Origin: Lachnospiraceae bacterium | GTDB lineage: Bacteria; Bacillota; Clostridia; Lachnospirales; Lachnospiraceae | Assembly (NCBI GenBank): GCA_021770245.1 | Contig: JAETRI010000004.1 | Span: 1-64,000, forward strand | Direction of reading: 5' to 3' | DNA length: 64,000 bases | Shown: in pieces, positions 51,326-58,494 of the stretch | Numbering within the stretch: the first letter of the stretch is position 1 | How the letters are laid out: the number at the start of each line of letters is the position of its first letter | The notes under the pieces: model-generated | What the model was told of the DNA's origin: nothing | The model's database searches: none | Seen by the model: the letters and a program-made list of their open reading frames with translations, nothing else | Translations under genes and position numbers: made by a program

Positions 51326-52219
51326 TTATTTTTCCAGCATCATCAAGCAGCTGTCCAGCCTTGCATTCACATAACCCGCAAACAATTTTTGCATTGCACC
51401 AAGATCATGTTTTACATGGTATTCATCAAACGCATTATAATAAGAAATCCGGTCTGCAAATTTAATGTCAATTGGCGGATATCCGGCTTTCATCAATGCC
51501 AGGTTTACGAGCAGCCTTCCGGTCCTGCCATTTCCGTCAATAAAAGGATGAATTCCCTCGAATTCAAGATGGAACCGTGCAAGCCGGGAAATAATATGAT
51601 CTGTATGATTCCTATAATCCTCCAACAACTGTTCCATTTTAGGCTGGATTAAATATGGCTGTACCGGTTCATGTTTCGCACCCATGATCTTGACCGGGAC
51701 TCTTCTGTAAACACCGCGGTCTTCCCGTTTATCTGCCAATACAAGATAATGGATCTGCTTGATGATGCTTTCCGATAAAGGCGCCTGTTCTTTTACCAAA
51801 TCCCGCACAAAATCAAATGCCTCTTTATGCCCGACTGCCTCCATATGGTCTTTTAAAGGTTTCCTGTCAATCGTCAGGCCACGCAAAACCATATCCGTCT
51901 CACGCAGGGTCAGTGTATTTCCTTCCATTGCATTTGAATTATAGGTATACTCAATAATGAATTCCTCTGTCAGACGTTCCACTTCCCCCTGCGTCAGCGG
52001 GCGTCTGGTATCCAGTTCACTTTTCTTCCTGTCTATAGCTGCCAGTAAACTTTCTGCTGCCTTAAACCGTCCATCCGCCGGTTTTCTTGTATCTACCGGA
52101 ATCATCCAGCGGCGTCTTTCACGAATAGCGCCAGGAATTTTCCCTTCTGCGCACAATATGCGCACACGTCTATCTGAAATTCCCCATTTCTCTGCGGCCT
52201 GTTTTACTGTCATATACAT
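51326..52219 (-). CDS. Fic family protein with N-terminal HTH and inhibitory motif
   Basis: A 297-residue protein. Residues 1-45 are an excisionase/MerR-like HTH (TVKQAAEKWGISDRRVRIL). The Fic core has HPFIDGNGRTGR at 224-235, all catalytic residues kept. SNAMEGN at 95-101 gives the (S/T)xxxE(G/N) inhibitory helix (Ser95, Glu99), so this is a self-inhibited class II enzyme, presumably an AMP-transferase. It has replaced the 3' part of the permease gene on the other strand. Confidence 0.92.
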   Translation of the reverse strand: MYMTVKQAAEKWGISDRRVRILCAEGKIPGAIRERRRWMIPVDTRKPADGRFKAAESLLAAIDRKKSELDTRRPLTQGEVERLTEEFIIEYTYNSNAMEGNTLTLRETDMVLRGLTIDRKPLKDHMEAVGHKEAFDFVRDLVKEQAPLSESIIKQIHYLVLADKREDRGVYRRVPVKIMGAKHEPVQPYLIQPKMEQLLEDYRNHTDHIISRLARFHLEFEGIHPFIDGNGRTGRLLVNLALMKAGYPPIDIKFADRISYYNAFDEYHVKHDLGAMQKLFAGYVNARLDSCLMMLEK

Positions 52220-52303
52220 AAAGAGTACACCTCGCCTTCCAAAACATTGTACTCCGTTTTCGGAACAATAACAATCTTATAGGAATAATATTCTCCTAAT
52301 TTC

Positions 52304-52337
52304 GGAATAAAAGCGCCCCAAGAGGCGCTTTTATTCC
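52304..52337. repeat. Perfect 14-bp stem-loop near the accessory-region border
   Basis: GGAATAAAAGCGCC and GGCGCTTTTATTCC around six bases. It is 85 bp upstream of the Fic start. From here to 52560 the DNA is AT-rich without a gene; ATTTACTACCAATTTACTAC near 52470-52490 resembles the junction DNA often seen at integrated elements. Confidence 0.6.
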
Positions 52338-52565
52338 ATCTTTTCACTTGGTTATTTTTATTTGTAAATCAACGCATATGCATAGAAATTATTTGTCTTT
52401 ATTGTAAATGTATATAGTAACGCTCAAAATCCTTGATTTTACAGCATTTCCGCAAGATTCTAAACTGAATTTACTACCAATTTACTACTTTTGAGGAAAA
52501 GAGCCCTGATATGCTTTTTTAGATGATTGCGGATAGGAAAATGATAGCACACATGCAGGAAAAAA

Positions 52566-52594
52566 TAAAGAGACTGCCGGAATGACAGTCTTTT
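52566..52594 (+). terminator. Terminator-like hairpin
   Basis: AGACTG (about 52570-52575) and CAGTCT around CCGGAATGA, followed by TTTTTG. No gene is seen that clearly ends here; it may be left from a lost plus-strand gene. Confidence 0.5.
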
Positions 52595-52680
52595 TGTGCA
52601 TGTGAAAAACACCGAAACCCATTCCAAACCGTATGGAACGGATTTGCTTTCTCCGTTTTGCTTCCCATTACTGCTAAGTA

Positions 52681-52800
52681 TGGTAATTGAATGTAATGCA
52701 CATGGGCGAGTGTTCCAAGTCGTTCCGAGCATTTTTAATAGGCCTATAAACTTTTTGAAGAGGAACATTTAAAGATTCGCCCGGAACAGCCGGAACGGAA
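52681..52800 (-). repeat. Iteron-like 120-bp repeat, left copy
   Basis: On the minus strand GTTCCGGCTGTTCCGGGC opens the element, ATGTTCC lies in the middle and CGGAACGACTTGGAAC closes it, before GTGCATTACATTCAATTACC. The right copy at 62877-62995 has the same layout in the opposite orientation. It begins about 70 bp after the SSB stop. Confidence 0.8.
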
Positions 52801-52819
52801 TATTACAGAAAAAAATTAA

Positions 52820-52862
52820 CCCCACATGGAATGTGAGGCACACACAATCCATGCGGGGCTTT
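52820..52862 (-). terminator. Terminator of the SSB gene
   Basis: CCCCACATGGA and TCCATGCGGGG form an 11-bp stem with one mismatch; on the minus strand TTAATTTTTTT follows. It is 9 bp from the SSB stop. Confidence 0.8.
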
Positions 52863-52870
52863 TTCTGTTA

Positions 52871-53242
52871 TTATGCTGTCTTTGCGAGCCTGGCCTCTTT
52901 GGAGGTCTTGCTCTCCAGGAGAGCGAGATTGTCAACGAGCAGTATCAGCCCATAGACCATTTCGCCATTCCCATCCTTATAGTTGTTGTTCTGGACGCTG
53001 TAACTGCAGGATACCAGGTCTCCTTTATCGAGATAGTCAAACGGTCCGTTATTCTGCTGTTTAGCGGAAATGAACGCTTCCAACGGGATAAACTGCGAAT
53101 CATATTCGCCCTGTCCATTTGTGAAATGGTTCTGCGCGGCAACCGTAAACTTAATCTTTCTGGAGCCGTCCCTGTTCTCGAACACCTGAGGGTCTCTTGT
53201 AAGTCTGCCTGTTACTATGCCGTAATTTCTTATGTTCTTCAT
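52871..53242 (-). CDS. ssb: Single-stranded DNA-binding protein
   Basis: A 123-residue OB-fold protein: GIVTGRLTRDPQVFENRDG, RKIKFTVAAQNHF and the strand pair YLDKGDLVSCSYSVQNNNY. It lacks the acidic DDDIPF-type C-terminal tip that recruits repair proteins in chromosomal SSB, and is shorter than those (about 150-170). This fits SSB-like proteins of plasmids and conjugative elements. It has its own terminator. Confidence 0.88.
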   Translation of the reverse strand: MKNIRNYGIVTGRLTRDPQVFENRDGSRKIKFTVAAQNHFTNGQGEYDSQFIPLEAFISAKQQNNGPFDYLDKGDLVSCSYSVQNNNYKDGNGEMVYGLILLVDNLALLESKTSKEARLAKTA

Positions 53243-53436
53243 CCTGAGTTCCTCTCTTTCCTGTGTCAGTGGATTATTTTATATCTTCATTCTTTCAACC
53301 GGGCCGTGGACACGGCCTTATATCTTTTCATTCCAAGACAACGTAGAGGTGTATTCCTGTGCATTAACGGTATCAATGGGCGCAAGCCCCTGCCCATTCC
53401 AAGATTCGGAGCCGGGGCGGCAGATATACCCAGCCA

Positions 53437-53586
53437 CCATTGCCCCGGCAATGGCCCGGCCTTGACTTCACGGGACTGCAATGTTAAAATTTTCCGGCCG
53501 GATGGTGGGGAAAGTCCCTGTCTATTCCTGAGTTCCTCACCGTCGGCAGGATGGTTCCGCCACATTGCAGTCCCATGAAGTCAAGG
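53437..53586. repeat. Structured region upstream of SSB with 24-bp inverted repeats
   Basis: The arms at 53460-53483 and 53563-53586 (opening CCTTGACTTC and closing GAAGTCAAGG) match at 23 of 24 positions across a 79-bp centre. A smaller perfect hairpin CCATTGCC/GGCAATGG (53437-53454) adjoins, and GGCCGTG/CACGGCC lies near 53300. The 488 bp between SSB and the HNH gene hold no convincing gene. Confidence 0.7.
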
Positions 53587-53729
53587 CTGGCGGCATACGG
53601 AGGATGATTTTTTTATATGTACAGACATATCCCTTTTTCTTCCATCAGCGGAAATCCGTTGCGATCATCCACCCAAAAAATACAGGCCATAATCAGGCGC
53701 GCAATCCTGATCATGACCTGTATCCGTTA

Positions 53730-54305
53730 TCACAAGCCAGGTTCGGCCTGCTGGATTTGGGGAGGAATGCTGCAATTCACATAAGCGTATTTGCCGAACA
53801 TTTTCTTCGCTGTTTTTTCCTGCCACAGGCATGCTTCCCTGAATTGGTCGTATGGGAATCTCTTCCGTACATCCATCTTACCTTTTCTTACCCTTGCCAG
53901 CCATCTTTGTCTTTTCTGTTCCCATCGCACACCTGTGTGCCCGCTTGCGTTATCGGAGCGCCGCTCTCTGTTCATGCTATTCTGCGCCGGTGTGACGAAC
54001 CGGAGATTTTCTTTCCGGTTATCTGCTTTTCTGTTTAAGCATTCTGCCGTGCTCCGGATGTGGTCAATCAGCTTTCCTTTTGGTGCTTTTCCCATGATGA
54101 CCTGATGGATTTTTACATTTTTGTTAGCAGGTCCTTTTTCTTTCGCAACAAGATAACCTTTACCATCAAAATGCCAGCGGTAATTTTTAATCTTGTCGAA
54201 ATCCTCCTTATCGAACAGGAACTTCTCACCCTTGTGCGTGTACCCCACCCCATAGGCTCCATTCAGGTCGTAAGTGACCCCGTTAATATAGTTTTTCATG
54301 TCCAT
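53730..54305 (-). CDS. HNH endonuclease with AP2 DNA-binding domain
   Basis: A 191-residue protein of homing-endonuclease layout. The HNH part reads VKIHQVIMGKAPKGKLIDHI then NRKADNRKENLRFVT; there is a short insertion between DH and N compared with the usual DHINGN. Residues 130-180 (SGHTGVRWEQKRQRWLARVR) form an AP2 domain. The start at 54305 has AAGGAGG. Stand-alone homing enzymes of this type travel with mobile elements. Confidence 0.88.
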   Translation of the reverse strand: MDMKNYINGVTYDLNGAYGVGYTHKGEKFLFDKEDFDKIKNYRWHFDGKGYLVAKEKGPANKNVKIHQVIMGKAPKGKLIDHIRSTAECLNRKADNRKENLRFVTPAQNSMNRERRSDNASGHTGVRWEQKRQRWLARVRKGKMDVRKRFPYDQFREACLWQEKTAKKMFGKYAYVNCSIPPQIQQAEPGL

Positions 54306-54873
54306 ACTGTTGTCCTCCTTCCTGTGTATGGTCATGAAAACCCCCGGCTTGGCCGTAAGGCCAAGCCCTCCATGCTTAATATGGGGAAGACAACTGCCAG
54401 CCTGAAACTTATCCGACTTCTTGCGTGGCTCCGCCACGCAGATTATCTTTTTCTACATGGGATTTCTTTTCAAGATCGCTTCAAAATTGCCGAATATCCT
54501 TCTGTAAACTCACAGGTCAGTTTCCTGGTATGGGATTTTTGGACGCGGGAGAAGTTGATGCCTTTTTATAATGCCGGAGGCATTGCATGGGATGCGAAGC
54601 AGCCCGGAAACAGGACCCCGGAGAGCGGAGCTCGTAGTGGGCAAGAATCGGAACAAAGTGGAGATTCGCAGTAAGAGCCCCGGAGCGAGAATCGCGGAGT
54701 GGGTGAGCCGGGAGCGGAGCGGACGGCGAAGGTCTGTCAGCTATGCTGACCGAACGGAGCATGAAATGCGAAGTGAGTAAGACCCTCTTATCCTGTTCAC
54801 CCGTTTTTTATGCGTTTTCGTAAGAAAATGCAGAAAAGTCCCGCAACATCTGAAAATACGGGCATTTCGGGGC

Positions 54874-55380
54874 GGACCTAAATTCAATTCTGCCCCGGAA
54901 TTTTAGGGACCTAAAATACCTAAAATCCCTAAAATGCTGGAATGCCCGTATTTTCGCGGTTTCTTTTTGAATTTAGGTCCCTCCATTTTGCGGCAGTGCC
55001 CTCACCTGGACCTAAATTCGTGCCTGCGGCAGCGCCTAAAAAATGGTTTTGGTGGCTTTCCATAAATTCAAAATCACCCCGGAATTACGCTTCCATAATT
55101 TCCATAATTTCCATAAATTCAAAAAAAGCCCGTATTTCCGCCATTTCTTTTTGAATTTATGGAAGGCGTTTTTCAGCCAGTGCCCTCACTCTTCCATAAA
55201 TTCGTGTCCTTGTGACATGGTAAAATGCAGCCTGTAGAATTTCCAAATAAGGTTTTTTTGCTCTGAATTTAATTTCCAATTTGGAAAAAAATTCGGGAAG
55301 CTGCATGTTTACTGGGGCGTTTTTGAATTAAATTTCCATGCAATTTCGTCCAGTGCCCTCACTTGAAAATTTAATTTATG
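54874..55380. repeat. Three ~180-bp modules with module-specific words
   Basis: CAGTGCCCTCAC recurs at 54994, 55178 and 55351, and GCCCGTATTT with CTTTTTGAATTTA recurs before it. Each module carries its own word in direct and inverted copies. Module 1: GGACCTAAATTC (54874, 55009), three tandem ACCTAAAAT-like 9-mers (54909-54935), and GAATTTAGGTCC. Module 2: TTCCATAAATTC, three tandem TTCCATAAT 9-mers (55091-55117), and GAATTTATGGAA. Module 3: variants of GAATTTAATTTCC. Words differ between modules but agree within each. No ORF spans the region. Confidence 0.85.
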
Positions 55381-55498
55381 CCTGTTTTTTGCTTCCGCAA
55401 TTCCGTACATTTTCCGCTCTATATTCATGTATATATAGTCCATCCCGAAATCTGCCTGCTATATCCATACAATCCCGTTGCCCGATTAAAAAAAAATA

Positions 55499-55541
55499 AA
55501 TCTTTAAGATTGGAGACGGCGCATATCCAATCCTAAAGATT
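55499..55541. repeat. 16-bp inverted repeat between the two arrays
   Basis: AATCTTTAAGATTGGA (55499-55514) and TCCAATCCTAAAGATT (55526-55541) pair with one mismatch around 11 bases. Preceded by an A9-type tract. It may be a terminator for transcripts of the module array. Confidence 0.65.
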
Positions 55542-55634
55542 ATCCAGCGGGAAATCCTTAACAGATTCCGAAGCGATCTTCGAGAACAGAAAACAAAAGG
55601 GGCATACCGCCCCGGAAACTTGTAAATCATTTAT

Positions 55635-56100
55635 GGTCTTTTTTAGGTCCTTGTGAAGACCATTGGCTATAAAGCAATCTTTCAGGATGGCCTTTTGATG
55701 GTCTCTGCGAAGACCAACGGCTATAAAGCAATCTTTCCAGATGGTCTTTTGATGGTCTCTGTGAAGACCAACGGCTATAAAGCAATCTTTCCAGATGGTC
55801 TTTTTATGGTCTCTGTGAAGACCAACGGATATAAAATAATCTTTCCGGGTGGTCTTTTTATGGTCTTTACGAAGACCAATGACTATAAAATAATCTTTTA
55901 GTGGTCTTTCTAAGGTCCTCATGAAGACCAGAAGTTTATCAAATATTTTTCAGACGGTCTTTTTAAGGTCCTCGTGAAGACCAGCGGCTATATAATAATC
56001 TTTCGGGATGGTCTCTTTATGGTCCTCATGAAGACCACTGCCATCAGATAATTTTCCATGTGGTCTTTTTAAGGTCTCTGAATGGGCTTTTAAAAGACCG
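55635..56100. repeat. Nine-unit ~54-bp tandem array
   Basis: Units start at 55635, 55689, 55743, 55797, 55851, 55903, 55956, 56010 and 56062 and are 52-54 bp, the last being partial. Each begins GGTCTTTT, has a second GGTC about 12 bases on and then GAAGACCA, so the same unit can fold in two ways. The spacer GGCTATAAAGCAATCTTTCC varies more. Unit lengths that are not multiples of three (52, 53) argue against coding, although both strands are partly open. Confidence 0.88.
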
Positions 56101-56230
56101 TTTTCAGGCATTTATAAGAACCAATTCAACGGAGAAAAAAAAAAGAGCTGCCACCCCGGCAGTCTGTTTTTACTACCAGAGCAGCAGCTCCGAAAATTCC
56201 TTTATCTGGTTTTGCGCGTGCCCTTTCCCT

Positions 56231-56710
56231 TCAAATCAACTTTGCCTCGCGGAAGCTGATGTAAGCCCTACTTTTCCCGCCTATGATGATATGGTCGGCA
56301 AGGCTGATTCCCAAAAGCTCCCCGGCTTTCTTCACCCTTTCCGTAAGCTTGATATCCTGCTCGCTTGGCAGTACGCTTCCCGATGGGTGGTTGTGGATGA
56401 GGGCTATCTGTACCGCGCCCGCAGACAATGCCCTGATATAGATTTCCCGTGGCGATGCAACCGCAGAGTTTACCGTTCCCTTGTAAAGGAAGAAGATGCC
56501 AAGAAGCCCGCAGGCACTATTCAGGGCAAGCATATAGATGTGTTCCTCCGCATATTCGTCAAGGTGGAGGAGGCGGCAGGCAAGCAGCGCAATCTGCTCC
56601 GGGGAGTTCATTTTCTCCGTTTCATATTCTTCCTGTTTTTCCTCCACTAACATAACGCTGCCGTTTTCGTTCAGCCTGGTATCGTAAAAACTTACCATGT
56701 TTTTTCCCAT
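56231..56710 (-). CDS. RadC-like JAB-domain protein
   Basis: A 159-residue JAMM/MPN+ protein: LIHNHPSGSVLPSEQDIKLT holds His106, His108, Ser110 and Asp119 for zinc. It lacks the N-terminal HhH region of chromosomal RadC, as do the short versions found in plasmids, prophages and ICEs. It follows the repeat arrays and starts behind AGAGGAGG. The role may be DNA-related proteolysis or isopeptidase action; none is proven for this family. Confidence 0.9.
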   Translation of the reverse strand: MGKNMVSFYDTRLNENGSVMLVEEKQEEYETEKMNSPEQIALLACRLLHLDEYAEEHIYMLALNSACGLLGIFFLYKGTVNSAVASPREIYIRALSAGAVQIALIHNHPSGSVLPSEQDIKLTERVKKAGELLGISLADHIIIGGKSRAYISFREAKLI

Positions 56711-56954
56711 GCCTCCTCTGATAGATAAGATAATATCCGCGTTGGATTCGGGGCGGCGAAAACCGCCCCTTTGCAGCCGCAGTTAAGCAGACTGCGATGT
56801 CATCTTAGACATCCGGCTTCAGAATCATATCCGGCGCCGCAGAGGGCGGCGCTGCTTTCAAAGTGTAGAGAGAGAGGCTGGAAAATCCGCAGCAGATCTG
56901 CTGAAAATTCTGGATCAGAAGAAAAAGAGGAAGCCTCCTTTTATGTGGGTGAAA

Positions 56955-57140
56955 TCATTGCCTGTATTTCTCGTCGAGTTCCTTAATGGATTCCTCTACG
57001 GTCTTTTCGCCTGCCGCGATTCTTCTGAGTTCCTCGATAAGTTCCTCGGGCGGTTCCATGCCTGATATCCTCATGGTAGCGACCGTCTGGTCAACCATGT
57101 ATTGTTGTTCGGGAGTGAGTTCCGTTTGGTGTCCATCCAT
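56955..57140 (-). CDS. VbhA-like small antitoxin-type protein
   Basis: A 61-residue helical protein. Central ATMRISGMEPPEELIEELRR and IAAGEKTVEESIKELDEKYR match the VbhA-type antitoxin domain, which inhibits Fic enzymes through a (S/T)xxxE(G/N) helix. Here the position of the inhibitory Glu reads Ser (TMRISG). A Fic protein lies 5 kb away but has its own inhibitory motif. The start has GGAAAGGAC. Confidence 0.6.
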   Translation of the reverse strand: MDGHQTELTPEQQYMVDQTVATMRISGMEPPEELIEELRRIAAGEKTVEESIKELDEKYRQ

Positions 57141-57179
57141 GGCTTTATATTGTCCTTTCCAGTTTTTTTTGCGCAAAAC

Positions 57180-57218
57180 AAAAAGGCTGGCCTGCGTTTT
57201 ATTGCAAGCCAGCCTTTT
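57180..57218 (-). terminator. Terminator of the secreted protein gene
   Basis: AAAAGGCTGGC (57181-57191) pairs with GCCAGCCTTTT (57208-57218); on the minus strand a TTTTTGTTTT tract follows. Confidence 0.85.
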
Positions 57219-57288
57219 ACATGATTTCTTATTTGACAGTTGCCTCTGCCTGCTCACTGTCGTTCGCAGGTTCACGTACAGGCGGCGT

Positions 57289-57984
57289 CTACTTCGTAGC
57301 CGCTGCCTGTGCCTCTGCCTCGATGTCGATAACCATCTCATCGTTGATGGTGACATAGCTCACGCCCAGGGTCTTGTACATATAGGTTCTGTCAACGGGA
57401 GCGCCTACGGTCAGACTTGTCGCGTCGGCAACCTCGTAGTTGATGGCGTACTTGCCGTCGTCGCGCAGCTTGAGTGCCACTGCGGTGCATGCAACGGCTT
57501 TCTTGTCAGCGTCCATGAGGTGGAACGTAGCGACCTCAACCCCTTTGTGCATGACCTTATAGGTGCCTGCGCCTGCCTTGGCGATGGCGCGGAACTCTTC
57601 CTTTCCTGCGGAAGCGGTCTTGCCTGCTGCCTTGGGAGTGGGAGCGCTGTAGGATGCGGATGTGCCGATGCTTACTGCTGCCTCGTCGCCGAGACCGCCT
57701 GCAGCAACCTCATCTCTTACGCAGCCGTCATCATAGTTGTAGTCGGAAGAGCTGGAACCAGAGTCGGAGCTGCTGGAGCTGGAATTTCCAGAATCGCTGT
57801 AGCTGGAACCAGGGTCATTTCCACCGATGCTTACTGCTGCCTCGTCGCCGAGACCGCCTGCAGCCACTTCGTCTCTTGCGCAGCCGTCATCCGATGCGTG
57901 TACGACCATGCCTGTATTTCCCATAACCATAGCACTTGCCATAAGCAGAGCCATTGCCTTAGTTGCGATACTTCTTGTCTTCAT
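57289..57984 (-). CDS. Secreted protein with internal duplication
   Basis: A 231-residue exported protein. Signal peptide about 1-30 (KAMALLMASAMVMGNTGMVVHA). Two nearly identical segments, DGCARDEVAAGGLGDEAAVS and DGCVRDEVAAGGLGDEAAVS, are separated by a Ser/Gly/Asp linker. The C-terminal ~110 residues look beta-rich (GTYKVMHKGVEVATFHLMDA) and resemble no named domain. Each repeat has one cysteine, so a disulfide is possible. The leader RNA is strongly structured. Confidence 0.75.
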   Translation of the reverse strand: MKTRSIATKAMALLMASAMVMGNTGMVVHASDDGCARDEVAAGGLGDEAAVSIGGNDPGSSYSDSGNSSSSSSDSGSSSSDYNYDDGCVRDEVAAGGLGDEAAVSIGTSASYSAPTPKAAGKTASAGKEEFRAIAKAGAGTYKVMHKGVEVATFHLMDADKKAVACTAVALKLRDDGKYAINYEVADATSLTVGAPVDRTYMYKTLGVSYVTINDEMVIDIEAEAQAAATK

Positions 57985-58049
57985 CGTAATTACCTCTCTT
58001 TCTGTGATAGATAGATTGTTTATGGTTGTCTTATTCCTGCACCCGAAAA

Positions 58050-58122
58050 GATGCTGACGCCGTCGGAGGATGGTCCGTCGGCAACCACGTACGCCCGAGG
58101 GTACAGTCTGTGTCGTCAGCAC
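58050..58122 (-). promoter_or_regulatory. Structured leader, possible three-way junction RNA
   Basis: On the minus strand GTGCTGACG pairs with CGTCAGCAT to close a domain that contains GTACCC/GGCGTAC and GCCGACGGA/TCCGACGGC stems. It lies 66-138 bases before the start codon of the secreted protein. It matches no riboswitch class known to me. The rest of 58123-58494 has only small hairpins. Confidence 0.5.
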
Positions 58123-58494
58123 CTTTTCCGATGCAGGAACTATGTCTTTGTTGCGAAGCATGGCTTTGTTTTTAGCCATTTCTTCATGTATTTGACCGGG
58201 ACGCGCGAGCGTCCTTTGTCTTTTGCAAAGATGATTATATCATCTTCATGTCTTGAACCGGCTGCGTGGAGCAGGCCCGACGCTCGCTACGCTCGCATCA
58301 ATCCGTCTTCGCTTCGCTCGACGGCTTGATTATTCCGCCCAGCCTGCGGTTTGTTTTCTGCGGCGTTCCCCTTGTTCCGTTTTCCCTCATACGCATCGCC
58401 TCCTTTGTATCTCCCCGCTTTTCCTGCCTTATACTTATCAGACACGGAAGCACGGGCACAGGTTTTATAAATCCAGAAATTTTTTAAATATTTT

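Noticed and set aside
52460-52768. 102-codon frame on the minus strand
   Set aside because: Spans the hairpin at 52566-52594 and part of the iteron-like repeat; no recognisable protein features.
53287-53565. 92-codon frame between SSB and HNH genes
   Set aside because: It lies across the inverted-repeat structure, has no ribosome-binding site and a composition unlike neighbouring genes.
54517-54780. Short overlapping frames in the GC-rich stretch before the repeat modules
   Set aside because: Arg/Ser-rich on both strands and lacking start signals; I see no gene here, only small hairpins such as GCGTGG/CCACGC near 54422-54440.
55653-55901. Open frame of 18-residue repeats (KTNGYKAIFPDGLLMVSV type) over the 54-bp array, and a similar frame on the other strand
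   Set aside because: Both strands are open only because early units are exactly 54 bp. Units of 52 and 53 bp break the frames, neither has a clear ribosome-binding site, and no family is recognised.
54874-56100. Possible CRISPR or TIGR-type guide array
   Set aside because: There are no constant repeats with unrelated spacers of uniform length; the variable words recur several times inside each module, and no Cas, Tas or other nuclease effector gene is near.
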